From: Chryseobacterium endalhagicum
Lineage (GTDB): Bacteria > Bacteroidota > Bacteroidia > Flavobacteriales > Weeksellaceae
Length of the DNA: 64,000 nucleotides
Assembly: GCF_016745235.1 (NCBI RefSeq)
Contig: NZ_JAELVM010000002.1
Span: forward strand, 868,001 to 932,000
Direction: 5' to 3'
In this document: positions 18,455 through 27,516 of the stretch, one piece after another
Numbering within the stretch: the stretch's first letter is position 1
How the letters are laid out: each line of letters opens with the position of its first letter
Translations under genes and position numbers: made by a program
The notes under the pieces: generated by a model
What the model saw: the letters and a program-made list of their open reading frames with translations, nothing else
Database searches by the model: none
Told to the model about the DNA's origin: nothing

Positions 18455-19939
18455 ATGAAAAGAATTATAGTATTAGCATCTATGGGGCTGTCATTATTAA
18501 TGACTACCACATCTTGCCAGGAAGAGTTTTTGGATGCGGCTCCTACTGAAACGGCTCCTTCTGCTACACCACAGCAGAAACTGAACGGGATCTATATCAT
18601 GGCGGTGCAGACTGGTACAGGAGGAACAAATCTTGACCATGACGATTTTGGACAAAAAAGTTATGATATCTATGGAGATATGCTATCTTGTGATATGGCT
18701 CTTGAAGGAGTAACTTACGGATGGTATACCGGAATTGCAAGTACTGATGATCAGGTAAATGCTACAAGTGCTACAACATTAAAAGCTTGGAGATATTACT
18801 ACAAAGTAATCAATGCTGCCAATGATGTAATTAAAGATCTTGGAGGTAATGATGCTGTGCCTACTTCTGATGAAGATAAGCAAATGATGGGGCAGGCAAA
18901 AACATTAAGAGCAAATGCTTACTTCTATCTGTTGCAGTATTTTACGCCAGGATTTGATGCTACAGCACCAGCTATTCCTATGTATACTTCTCCGGATTCT
19001 CCGGCTGCTCCTAAATCTACACAGCAGCAGGTATATAACTTAATCATTGATGACCTTACAAAATCTATTGATTATTTAGCTGACTTTCAAAGAGCTAATA
19101 AAGGTATGGTTGATGAGAGTATTGCTAAAGGTATATTAGCCTATGCTTATGCAGCTATGGGAAGAAATGCAGAAGCTGCAGTTCTTGCAAAGTCTGTGAT
19201 TAACGACTATGGATACCCTCTTACGACTAAAGCACAGTTGGTATGGAATGCAGATACAGGTCTTCAGGGAGGTTTCAACGACCTTAACACGAAGAGCTGG
19301 ATGTGGGGCTTTGACATTGCTGTTGTAAATGGATTAGACCTAGTAAGCTGGTGGGGGCAAGTGGACAGATTCACTTATAGCTACGCATCTGTTGGTGATT
19401 ATAAAGGAATTGATAAAAACCTATATAACTCTATCAGTGCTACTGACAATAGAAAAACTCAGTTCCAGTTTAGCGTTTTGATTCCTACTAACAAATTCTA
19501 CGATCCTAAGAGAGTTGTTCAGGGACAAAGACAGGTAACTACTGACTATATCTATATGAGAGTTGATGAATTCTATTTACTTGCAGCTGAGACTTTAGCG
19601 AAGAGTGGACAGGAAGCTGAAGCTAAAACAATTATGAAAAAATTGTTAGATGTAAGATATATAGATCCTACACCTACTCCGGTTCCTGGAGCTAACCCTA
19701 CTGTTGCAGCACTAATTGATCCGCTTTCTGGTACAGCTCTTCAACAGGAGATCTACAAGCAGACAAGAATCGAGCTTTGGGGTGAAGGTAAATCTTACCT
19801 GGCACTTAAGAGAAACAGAGCTACAGTAACAAGAGGAGATAACCATTTCTATTTGAAAAACGTAACGATCCCATATAACGATCCAAGAATGTATTTCAAA
19901 ATTCCTCAGAGAGAGATTGATGACAATCCAAACTTTTAA
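18455..19939 (+). CDS. SusD/RagB-family nutrient-binding outer-membrane lipoprotein (first pair)
   Basis: Surface lipoprotein that caps the SusC barrel and binds its ligand. The 494-residue protein has a lipobox at LMTTTSC (Cys21), the typical AKTLRANAYFYLLQYF helix of the TPR-like fold, LDVRYIDP, and the family C-terminal end YFKIPQREIDDNPNF, which almost always closes SusD proteins. It begins 11 bp after susC, so it is co-transcribed, and a terminator follows. The ligand is unknown. Confidence 0.95.
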   Translation: MKRIIVLASMGLSLLMTTTSCQEEFLDAAPTETAPSATPQQKLNGIYIMAVQTGTGGTNLDHDDFGQKSYDIYGDMLSCDMALEGVTYGWYTGIASTDDQVNATSATTLKAWRYYYKVINAANDVIKDLGGNDAVPTSDEDKQMMGQAKTLRANAYFYLLQYFTPGFDATAPAIPMYTSPDSPAAPKSTQQQVYNLIIDDLTKSIDYLADFQRANKGMVDESIAKGILAYAYAAMGRNAEAAVLAKSVINDYGYPLTTKAQLVWNADTGLQGGFNDLNTKSWMWGFDIAVVNGLDLVSWWGQVDRFTYSYASVGDYKGIDKNLYNSISATDNRKTQFQFSVLIPTNKFYDPKRVVQGQRQVTTDYIYMRVDEFYLLAAETLAKSGQEAEAKTIMKKLLDVRYIDPTPTPVPGANPTVAALIDPLSGTALQQEIYKQTRIELWGEGKSYLALKRNRATVTRGDNHFYLKNVTIPYNDPRMYFKIPQREIDDNPNF

Positions 19940-19946
19940 TAATGAT

Positions 19947-19974
19947 AAAGGGGCCTTTAAGGTCCCTTTTTTTT
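19947..19974 (+). terminator. Terminator after first susD
   Basis: Stem AAAGGGGCC (19947-19955) / GGTCCCTTT (19961-19969) with a 5-nt loop and one G-T wobble, running into an eight-T tract. It lies 7 bp after the susD stop. Confidence 0.9.
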
Positions 19975-19976
19975 AT

Positions 19977-19984
19977 TAAATTTG
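19977..19984 (+). promoter_or_regulatory. Candidate -7 box of the putative porin gene
   Basis: TAAATTTG, a full TAnnTTTG match, 16 bp before the ATG at 20001, immediately after the susD terminator. The -33 position would fall in the terminator stem and shows no TTTG. Confidence 0.45.
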
Positions 19985-20000
19985 TCACAGATTTTTTAAA

Positions 20001-21944
20001 ATGAGAAACTTCATAATTATTATATTTTTTCTTCTTGGATTTCATAGTTTATCAGGACAGATCTTCCAGGCTACAAAATTAGAGGGCGAAAAGAAATCCT
20101 CAGACACCCTCGTCATAGACACCGGCAAAAAAGATTCCCTGAAAATCTTTAAACCTACCATTAATGATTATCTCTATCAGACCCAGTTCTCTGAAAAGAA
20201 AATTTTTGATACGGTGCTTACTTTTGATAAGACCCATATTTTTTCCCAGTATAACAATACAGACAATTTCGGGAGAGCTCAGGTAGCCAATATAGGGGCA
20301 GGGTTCAATCCCTTGTCTTATGAGGTGAATCCCGAGCAGAATCTGTCTTTACTGCCTTCCAACAAAGCATACATGATCATAGGGGCTGACGACGTGAAAT
20401 ATTACGACGTCAAGACACCTACAGCAACCTTCGTCTATCATACAGCTATGAAGAACGGGGCTGCCCTGAATTCTACCTATACACAGAATATCGGGAAGAG
20501 ATTCAATTTTGCAATTAATTATATGGGGCTGCGTTCCCAGGGGTTTTATAGAAACTCTTTGGCTTCTAATAATAATACGTTGTTTTCAGGGCATTATACT
20601 TCCAAAAGCGGGAACTATGAATTATTTGCCCATTATCTTCACCAGAATGTCAACAATCAGGAAAGTGGAGGGATCACAGAAGATGAACTGTTTCAGAACG
20701 GCGACAGCAATTATAAAAACAGACAGAATGCTCAGGTCCAGCTCGCTTCGTCGAGTTCTCAGTATTCTTACAGAAGATATTATCTGAGCCATCAGTTTAC
20801 ACCCTTTAATTCAGAAAAATTTCCGTTCAGCATAAGACATACCCTTTCTCATCAGGGAAACAAATATTTTTACAACCAGGGATCAGTAGAGCCTTATTGG
20901 TTTGATAATGTTTCAGAACTGACGAACGGATTTCCGCTGACTACAAAAAAATATTCAGACAACTTCAGCAATACCGTAAGCCTTGTTTTTAACAATGAGA
21001 AATTCAAGCTGGATGGAGGAGTACGCTACCAGATGCTGAAATTTGGAGTAAGAGATTTAGCGACGGTAAACGGAACAGCTTTACCTGGCGAGCTTAAAGA
21101 AAACAGAATCGGAGCCGTAGGAAATCTTCAGATTAAACTTTGGGATAAATTCCAGCTGAAATCCTTTTTGGAGTTTTCAAACGGAAGCCAGTTCGGAAGT
21201 TATCTGAGAACAGCCAACAGTGTAAAGTTTGAGCCTGTGAAAGATTATTTTGTCAATGCAAAAGTCAATTTCCAGAGTGCTTACCCTTCCTTTAATTACC
21301 TTTTAAATACATCCGTTTACAATAAATTCAATTATTATCTGGAAAACGCGAAAAACCAGACCGTAACTGAAATTGGCGGAAGCGTTAATCTGAAATGGTT
21401 TAAAACAGAGATTTTTGCCAATTATTTCAGAATAGATAACTACACTTATTTCAACAGTGACAGTGCGCCTGTACAAAGCGGCAGCCCGCTCAATATTTCC
21501 CAGATTGGAGGTGATGCCACCTTCAGCTTCGGAAAATTCCACCTGAATACAAGACTGCAATTCCAGAATGCTTTGACAAATAAGGAGCTTCTTCCTATGC
21601 CAAGCTTCATCGGAAGAGCCAATTTCTTCTTCCAGAGCAAGGCTTTTAAAGACGCGGCAGAGCTTCAGATGGGTGTGAAGGTGTATTATTTCTCAAAATT
21701 TGCTTCAAGAGAATATTTCCCGATCTTAAACGAATATATCCTTCCAAGAGCAGACTCATTCTCCATAGGAGGACAGCCTATCGCCGATCTTTATATCAAT
21801 ATGAAGGTGAAAAAAATGTTCTTCTATGTTGAAGGGCAGCAGATAGGAACCGTTATTTCCAACAACAAAGCGTACGCATTTCCACATTATCCGGTGTATG
21901 ATTTCAGGTTAAACATTGGAATTGTGTGGTATTTGTTCAACTAA
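20001..21944 (+). CDS. Putative outer-membrane porin (Porin_10-like)
   Basis: A 647-residue exported beta-barrel. The signal peptide MRNFIIIIFFLLGFHSLSG is followed by a short Asp/Ser/Lys-rich linker and then a run of alternating hydrophobic strands to the end, finishing with FRLNIGIVWYLFN, a typical barrel-closing C-terminus. The segments NTDNFGRAQVANIG and TYTQNIGKRFNFAINYMGLRSQG recall the Bacteroidota putative porin family (Porin_10, PF14121), judged from memory. It has no plug domain, so it is not a TonB-dependent receptor. bshC starts 13 bp downstream and may share its transcript. The substrate is unknown. Confidence 0.8.
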   Translation: MRNFIIIIFFLLGFHSLSGQIFQATKLEGEKKSSDTLVIDTGKKDSLKIFKPTINDYLYQTQFSEKKIFDTVLTFDKTHIFSQYNNTDNFGRAQVANIGAGFNPLSYEVNPEQNLSLLPSNKAYMIIGADDVKYYDVKTPTATFVYHTAMKNGAALNSTYTQNIGKRFNFAINYMGLRSQGFYRNSLASNNNTLFSGHYTSKSGNYELFAHYLHQNVNNQESGGITEDELFQNGDSNYKNRQNAQVQLASSSSQYSYRRYYLSHQFTPFNSEKFPFSIRHTLSHQGNKYFYNQGSVEPYWFDNVSELTNGFPLTTKKYSDNFSNTVSLVFNNEKFKLDGGVRYQMLKFGVRDLATVNGTALPGELKENRIGAVGNLQIKLWDKFQLKSFLEFSNGSQFGSYLRTANSVKFEPVKDYFVNAKVNFQSAYPSFNYLLNTSVYNKFNYYLENAKNQTVTEIGGSVNLKWFKTEIFANYFRIDNYTYFNSDSAPVQSGSPLNISQIGGDATFSFGKFHLNTRLQFQNALTNKELLPMPSFIGRANFFFQSKAFKDAAELQMGVKVYYFSKFASREYFPILNEYILPRADSFSIGGQPIADLYINMKVKKMFFYVEGQQIGTVISNNKAYAFPHYPVYDFRLNIGIVWYLFN

Positions 21945-21957
21945 AAGCCAAACAGAG

Positions 21958-23544
21958 TTGAAAACAATAAACAAATTATCATTTAACGATATAGAAAGCA
22001 TTCCTCAGCTGGTAAAAGATTTTCTGAACCAGAAAATTGAGGGATTTGAAAACAATACCTTCTCTTTAGACCACTTTAAAGAGCAGATTCATTTCAAGCA
22101 GGATTCTTTTACATCAGATCAGAGACAGATCTTATCCCATGTACTCGATGAGCAGCTTTCAGGCCTCACCCTTTCTTCCAAGCAGAAAGAGAATCTGGAA
22201 AATCTCAGACAGCAGAATACATTCACCATTACTACCGGACATCAGCTCAATCTTTTTTCCGGCCCTGTTTTCTTTGTCTATAAAATTTTACAGACGATTA
22301 AGACGTGCAGCTATCTGAAGGAAAACTTCCCGGACTTCAATTTTGTTCCGGTGTATTGGATGGCTTCGGAAGATCACGATTTTGCAGAGATCAATCATTT
22401 TAAGACCGAAAATAATTATTACGAGATCAATGAAAAATCCGGAGGTCCTGTAGGAAGGATCACCATCAATGATGCCTTCTTTATTTCAGAATTTGAAAAG
22501 GAATTTAAAGATTCTGTATTCGGGACAGAGCTTATCCTGATGATGAAAGAGGCGTACAAAGTAGGAAATACATTGACAGATGCTATTAAAATCCTCGTGA
22601 ACAGACTTTTTTCTGAATTCGGCCTTCTCATTATGGATGGAGATTCCAAAGAGCTGAAAAACCAGATCAAAGATATTTTTAAAGATGAACTGCTGAACTT
22701 CAGCTTACAGAAAAACTCAAAAGAAAAAGTAGATTTTCTGACGAAGAAATACGGAAAAGTGCAGGTTAATCCACGAGAAATTAATCTTTTCTACCTTTCT
22801 GAAACCAGAGACCGTATCGATTTTGACGGGGAGAAATATACCATTGTAGATACTGATAAAACCTTCACCCGGGAAGACATTCTCAACGAATTGGAAAGCC
22901 ATCCCGAAAAATTTAGTCCAAATGCTCTTATGCGTCCTGTTTATCAGGAAAAAGTACTTCCTAATCTGGCTTATATAGGCGGAAACGCAGAAATCATGTA
23001 CTGGCTGGAACTTAAAGATTATTTTGAATCCCTTCATATTCCCTTCCCGATTCTGATTCCAAGGAATTCTATGCTTTTCATCAAAGAAAAAACGGTTGGG
23101 AAAATTGAAAAACTGGATTTGAACATTCAGGATTTCTTCGGAAACTTTACAGCCCTCACCAATCAGAAAATTTTAAAAGACAGCAGCGTATTATCAATGC
23201 TTCAAGATAAAGAACTTCTTTTGGAAAAATGCTTTTCAGAACTGAAAGCTATTGCAGAAACCACCGAACGTTCCTTTGGAAATATGGTGAAAGCAGAAGA
23301 AGTAAGACAGCTGAAATCATTCAAAAGAATGAAAAAAAGACTGCTGCATGCAGAGAAAATAAAACAGGGCGAACTGCTTGAAAGACTGGAAAAATTATTT
23401 TTAGATGTCCATCCTTCAAAAACATGGCAGGAAAGAGTCTACAACTTTAGTGTATTCTTTTCAGATTACGGCTATTCGTGGCTTGAAAATTGTTGGGAGG
23501 AAATGGTGGTTCAAGAATCAAAATTAATAATTGTTGCCATTTAA
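21958..23544 (+). CDS. bshC: Bacillithiol biosynthesis cysteine-adding enzyme BshC
   Basis: Catalyses the last step of bacillithiol synthesis, joining cysteine to glucosaminyl-malate. The protein has the family motifs TTGHQLNLFSGPVFFVYK (HxxxLFSGP), PVYWMASEDHDFAEINH (WMAxEDHDxxE), and AYIGGNAEIMYWLELK, plus a C-terminal coiled coil rich in Glu/Lys. A TTG start at 21916 would overlap the porin gene; the TTG at 21958 (MKTINKLSFNDIES) lies just after the porin stop and gives 528 residues, the family size. Both candidate starts are TTG, so the exact N-terminus is uncertain. bshA and bshB are not in this window. Confidence 0.93.
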   Translation: MKTINKLSFNDIESIPQLVKDFLNQKIEGFENNTFSLDHFKEQIHFKQDSFTSDQRQILSHVLDEQLSGLTLSSKQKENLENLRQQNTFTITTGHQLNLFSGPVFFVYKILQTIKTCSYLKENFPDFNFVPVYWMASEDHDFAEINHFKTENNYYEINEKSGGPVGRITINDAFFISEFEKEFKDSVFGTELILMMKEAYKVGNTLTDAIKILVNRLFSEFGLLIMDGDSKELKNQIKDIFKDELLNFSLQKNSKEKVDFLTKKYGKVQVNPREINLFYLSETRDRIDFDGEKYTIVDTDKTFTREDILNELESHPEKFSPNALMRPVYQEKVLPNLAYIGGNAEIMYWLELKDYFESLHIPFPILIPRNSMLFIKEKTVGKIEKLDLNIQDFFGNFTALTNQKILKDSSVLSMLQDKELLLEKCFSELKAIAETTERSFGNMVKAEEVRQLKSFKRMKKRLLHAEKIKQGELLERLEKLFLDVHPSKTWQERVYNFSVFFSDYGYSWLENCWEEMVVQESKLIIVAI

Positions 23545-23563
23545 TTTTAAAGAAGTATTTTTG
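23534..23563 (+). promoter_or_regulatory. Promoter of the LysM protein gene
   Basis: TTG (23534-23536), 19 bp, then TATTTTTG (23556-23563), starting inside the 3' end of bshC and 19 bp before the next ATG. Confidence 0.65.
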
Positions 23564-23582
23564 TAAATTATAATTATCGAGT

Positions 23583-25526
23583 ATGATAAAGAGGTTTTTT
23601 ATTCTGTCCAGTTTATGTATGGTTTTGGGTGTATCTGCCCAAAGCTCACACACCGTTGTAAAAGGAGACAATCCATATAATATTGCAAAAAAATACGGGA
23701 TAACTGTAGATGAATTGTTAAAGCTGAACCCAAAATACAAAGACGGTAAGCTGGCCATAGGAGACGTTGTGACGGTAAAGGCTGAAAAGCATACACCAGC
23801 GCCGGTTTCCAAGCCTGCAGTCGTTGAAAAGGCAAAGCCAAACTATGGAGGTGTTCAGGTGGGAAAAATTATTCTGCAGCCTAAACAGACTATTTACGGA
23901 ATTACAAAACAATACCGTATCTCTGAAACAGACCTCAGAAAACTGAATCCGGATCTGGATAACCAGAGAAAAATAGGAGACGAGATCACCTTGCCGCTTG
24001 AAAGTATCAAAAAATATGGTGGAGATCAGCAGGCAGTTCCTGTGGTGGCTACTAAGCCGGTGGAAACTCATACTGATACCCACGCAGCTGTTCAGACAGA
24101 AGGGGAAGCCTATGTGATCCAGTCGAAAGATAATTACTACAGAATTACAAAACAGTTTGGAATCAGCCAGCAGGATCTTTATGCCTTAAATCCGGGATTG
24201 GAAGAAAAAGGATTAAAGCCCGGCGAAACCATCAAAGTAAAAAAATCAAATACGGAAACTGCGGCTGAGCCCGTAAATCCGAAAACTAAAATAGATTCAG
24301 GGAACGAAAGATCTTCCACTACGTCTGCGGCTACAACGGCTACAGCAGATGATTACGTAACCTATACCGTTCAGCAGGGAGATACCGTGTTCTCCATTGT
24401 TAATAAGTTCGGGGTTTCCATCGATGAATTAATCGCATTGAACCCGGATCTTTCAAAAGGACTGAAATCAGGAATGGTTTTGAAGATCAGAAAGCAGGAT
24501 CCTGTGTATGTAAAGAAAAGCGGAGATGCATTAAGCGTTGTGCTGATGCTGCCTTTCGGGTACAGTACCAACGAAACCCAGTACAGAGCTATGGCCATGG
24601 ACTTCCTTACCGGAGCTAAACTGGCGATCGAAAGAAATGCAAGAGGCGGCCAGAAACTGGACATTAAAATTGTAGATTCAGGAAATGAAGCTTCATTTAA
24701 AAACTCAATGTCGCAGATCAATCCGGAAAATACAGATTTGATCATCGGCCCGTTCTTTAAATCAAACGTTATTGACGTTCTTGACTTTACAAAAAATCAG
24801 AAAATTCCTGTAGTGGCGCCATTTGCCAACTCCCCGGAATTATATAATTACAGCAACCTGATCATTGTTGAAACCAACGATCAGACCTATGCCGACAAAA
24901 TTGTAGAAGAAGTAAAAACAGTATATTCCGATCAGAAAATCTATGTGGTAGCAGACAGCAAAAAAGAAATTGCCAGCTACATCAAAGGAGGTCTGGAAAA
25001 AGCCGTTAAAAATCCAAATATCATTATCGTGAATTCTCCGGCAGAAATCCAGCTTGATCAGAATATGATGACAGGCCAGTCTGCTCCGGTTATTACGATT
25101 CTTGCCAGTGATAATGACGCTGCAGGTGAGGCTTTTGCCAACAAAATGATCGCGCTTTCCAAAGAAGTTCAGGGGGTAAAAGCATTCAGTATGTACTATT
25201 CTCCGGTTTTCGAAAAGAAAGTGGATGAATTAAGCCAGGCAAGTCTTGTGTATCTGATGGACAGAAAGATCAATACCGACGGAAATTTTGAAAAAGAAAT
25301 CCTCGCAGCATACAAAAGCAAGTACTGCAAAACACCTCCGAAATATGCTATCGTTGGTTTTGATGTGGTGAATGATATGCTGACCAGAGAAAACAAAAAA
25401 GGAGAAATCTTTAAACAGATGAATAAAGTGCAGACCCAGCTTGCCACCAAGTTTGAGTTTGTAAAATCTAAAGCAAACGGAGCTTACGTAAACACCGGAT
25501 ACCGTGTGATTCGATTAGTTCCCTAA
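23583..25526 (+). CDS. Periplasmic LysM-domain protein with a type 1 periplasmic-binding-like domain
   Basis: Exported 647-residue protein (signal peptide MIKRFFILSSLCMVLGVSAQ). Four LysM-like repeats follow: about 22-65 (HTVVKGDNPYNIAKKYG), 93-138, 157-200 (YVIQSKDNYYRITKQFG) and 258-305 (YTVQQGDTVFSIVNKFG), separated by Pro/Thr/Ala linkers. From about 318 to the end is a Rossmann-like domain with VVLMLPFGYS, DLIIGPFFKSNV and PVVAPFANSPEL, matching the receptor-type (ANF/LivJ-like) ligand-binding fold. LysM binds peptidoglycan, so the protein should be cell-wall associated. The mixture resembles LpoA-like activators or sensors, but no ligand is known. It has its own promoter and lies upstream of fabD. 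Confidence 0.88.
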   Translation: MIKRFFILSSLCMVLGVSAQSSHTVVKGDNPYNIAKKYGITVDELLKLNPKYKDGKLAIGDVVTVKAEKHTPAPVSKPAVVEKAKPNYGGVQVGKIILQPKQTIYGITKQYRISETDLRKLNPDLDNQRKIGDEITLPLESIKKYGGDQQAVPVVATKPVETHTDTHAAVQTEGEAYVIQSKDNYYRITKQFGISQQDLYALNPGLEEKGLKPGETIKVKKSNTETAAEPVNPKTKIDSGNERSSTTSAATTATADDYVTYTVQQGDTVFSIVNKFGVSIDELIALNPDLSKGLKSGMVLKIRKQDPVYVKKSGDALSVVLMLPFGYSTNETQYRAMAMDFLTGAKLAIERNARGGQKLDIKIVDSGNEASFKNSMSQINPENTDLIIGPFFKSNVIDVLDFTKNQKIPVVAPFANSPELYNYSNLIIVETNDQTYADKIVEEVKTVYSDQKIYVVADSKKEIASYIKGGLEKAVKNPNIIIVNSPAEIQLDQNMMTGQSAPVITILASDNDAAGEAFANKMIALSKEVQGVKAFSMYYSPVFEKKVDELSQASLVYLMDRKINTDGNFEKEILAAYKSKYCKTPPKYAIVGFDVVNDMLTRENKKGEIFKQMNKVQTQLATKFEFVKSKANGAYVNTGYRVIRLVP

Positions 25527-25568
25527 ATGATTTATGCCTTTTTAAAGGAATATTTTTAACATTATCTT

Positions 25569-25576
25569 TATATTTG
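25569..25576 (+). promoter_or_regulatory. Candidate -7 box of fabD
   Basis: TATATTTG, a full TAnnTTTG match, 20 bp upstream of the fabD ATG. No good -33 match is present. Confidence 0.5.
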
Positions 25577-25596
25577 CATAATATTTAAATCAATAC

Positions 25597-26472
25597 ATGA
25601 AAGCACTTGTATTTCCTGGGCAGGGTTCTCAGTTCGTAGGAATGGGAAAAGAATTGTACGATTCTAGAAAAGACATTAAGGACTTAATGGAATCTGCCAA
25701 TGAAATTTTAGGTTTCGATATTCTTTCGTTGATGTTCAACGGGACGGATGCAGATCTTAAGAAAACAGAGGTTACCCAGCCTTCCATATTTATACATTCA
25801 GTAGCTGCTTTAAAAGCAGTGAACGGTCTTGGAGCCGAAATGGTTGCAGGACACTCTTTAGGAGAATTTTCAGCTTTGGTTGCCAATGGAGTTTTATCCT
25901 TTGACGACGGTCTGAAACTGGTATCCGAAAGAGCAAAAGCCATGCAGGAAGCCTGTGATGCCAATCCAAGCTCTATGGCGGCTATTTTAGGTCTAGAGGA
26001 TGCTAAAGTAGAAGAGATCTGTGCACAGATCAGCGGAATCGTGGTTCCGGCAAACTACAACTGCCCTGGGCAGCTGGTAATTTCAGGAGAAACATCTGCT
26101 GTAGAAGAAGCTTGCATTAAACTTAAAGAAGCGGGTGCGAAAAGAGCATTACTGCTTCCGGTAAACGGAGCATTCCACTCACCATTGATGCAGCCGGCGC
26201 AGGAAAGACTTGCCGCAGCCATAGAGAAAACAAAATTCAGAAACGCTACAATTCCTGTATATCAGAATATTACAACTACAGCGATTACAAATCCTGAAGA
26301 AATTAAACAAAACCTTATTGCACAGCTTACAGGTCCTGTAAAATGGACGCAGTCTGTTCAAAATATGATTAAAGACGGTGCTACCAATTTCATTGAAGTA
26401 GGACCTGGAAAAACACTTCAGGGATTAATCAAAAAAATTGATTCTTCTGTAGATGTCGCCTCTGCAATCTAA
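25597..26472 (+). CDS. fabD: Malonyl-CoA:ACP S-malonyltransferase FabD
   Basis: Loads malonyl units onto acyl carrier protein for fatty-acid synthesis in the cytoplasm. The 291-residue protein begins with FPGQGSQ, has the nucleophile Ser87 in GHSLGE, the substrate-binding Arg in SERAKAMQ (Arg112) and the catalytic His194 in NGAFHSPLM. All standard features are intact and the length is typical. The GHMP kinase gene starts 11 bp after its stop. It could also supply malonyl groups to the ACP of the sugar-acylation module at the start of this window, though that is speculative. Confidence 0.97.
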   Translation: MKALVFPGQGSQFVGMGKELYDSRKDIKDLMESANEILGFDILSLMFNGTDADLKKTEVTQPSIFIHSVAALKAVNGLGAEMVAGHSLGEFSALVANGVLSFDDGLKLVSERAKAMQEACDANPSSMAAILGLEDAKVEEICAQISGIVVPANYNCPGQLVISGETSAVEEACIKLKEAGAKRALLLPVNGAFHSPLMQPAQERLAAAIEKTKFRNATIPVYQNITTTAITNPEEIKQNLIAQLTGPVKWTQSVQNMIKDGATNFIEVGPGKTLQGLIKKIDSSVDVASAI

Positions 26473-26483
26473 AAATTAAAAAT

Positions 26484-27389
26484 ATGAGCGGAATATTTTC
26501 ACCGGGAAAGCTTATGCTTACTTCAGAATATTTCGCGATAGACGGAGCTCTTGTCCTGGCGGTACCTACCAAGCTTGGACAAGAGTTTTTTTTTGAAGAA
26601 AAAGAAGATGGAAAATCCCTGATATTCTGGGAAGCTTACCATCAAAATACATTATGGCTCACGGCTGTCATCGACTATAAGAACTGGCAGATTCTGGAAA
26701 CCAATATTCTTTCAAGCGCTGAATTCATTCTCAAAACCTTAAAAAATGTTCAGCAGCTTTCTGAAATCAGATTCAAAAACAACAATACCTGTTATTTAAA
26801 GACCAATCTTCAGTTTCCCGCCGATTACGGACTTGGAAGCAGTTCCACTTTAATGAACAACCTTGCCGAATGGGCAGAAATCAATCCTTTTCAACTGAAT
26901 TCAATCAGTTTAGGAGGAAGCGGCTATGATATTGCCGTTGCAAAAGAAAAATCGGCAGTACTTTTTCGGAGCAAACCTGAGGTAGCTTATGAAAAAGTAA
27001 ATTTCAGTCCGGCATTCAAAAATGAACTGATTTTTATTCATTTAAATCAGAAACAGGACAGCAGGGAAGGGATCAGTTTTTACAAGTCAAAAATCAAGTC
27101 TCAAAAACTGGTGGATGAATTTTCGGAAATCACAAAAAAAGTTTTGTTATGCAGTGAATTGGAAAAATTTTCTGCACTGATGATGATTCATGAACAAAAA
27201 ATTTCGAATTTTCTTGAAATTCCCACAGTTAAAGAACGATTTTTTGCAGATTGCCCTGTTTTTGTTAAAAGTTTGGGGGCATGGGGTGGAGATTTTGTGA
27301 TGAGCACTAAATTTGACGGCTATAAGGACTATTTTTGGGGAAAAGGTTTTAAGACCGTTTTTGAATGGTCTGATATAATTAATTTATAA
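26484..27389 (+). CDS. GYDIA-family GHMP kinase
   Basis: Small-molecule kinase of the GHMP superfamily (galacto-, homoserine, mevalonate and phosphomevalonate kinases). The 301-residue protein opens with SPGKLMLTSEYFAIDGALVL, where a GHMP N-terminal motif is recognisable, has the phosphate-binding loop YGLGSSSTL (about 113-121), and contains GGSGYDIA, the phrase that names this Bacteroidota subfamily. The true substrate of the subfamily is not established to my knowledge; a mevalonate-pathway role is plausible from fold alone. It follows fabD by 11 bp and is probably co-transcribed. Confidence 0.88.
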   Translation: MSGIFSPGKLMLTSEYFAIDGALVLAVPTKLGQEFFFEEKEDGKSLIFWEAYHQNTLWLTAVIDYKNWQILETNILSSAEFILKTLKNVQQLSEIRFKNNNTCYLKTNLQFPADYGLGSSSTLMNNLAEWAEINPFQLNSISLGGSGYDIAVAKEKSAVLFRSKPEVAYEKVNFSPAFKNELIFIHLNQKQDSREGISFYKSKIKSQKLVDEFSEITKKVLLCSELEKFSALMMIHEQKISNFLEIPTVKERFFADCPVFVKSLGAWGGDFVMSTKFDGYKDYFWGKGFKTVFEWSDIINL

Positions 27390-27473
27390 TCAATAATTTA
27401 CAATCCTTTATTTTTATTTGTCATTCTGACTTATATCATTATATTTAAACCACCTTTAACAAATAATTAATAT

Positions 27474-27481
27474 TAATTTTG
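27474..27481 (+). promoter_or_regulatory. Candidate -7 box of pckA
   Basis: TAATTTTG, a full TAnnTTTG match, 35 bp before the pckA ATG in a 127-bp gap. -33 element not evident. Confidence 0.45.
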
Positions 27482-27516
27482 TTGAACCCAATAAAGAAAT
27501 AGAAAATATAAGTAAA

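Noticed and set aside
21916..21957. TTG-started overlap of bshC with the porin gene
   Set aside because: A second TTG at 21958, just after the porin stop, gives the expected protein length without overlap.
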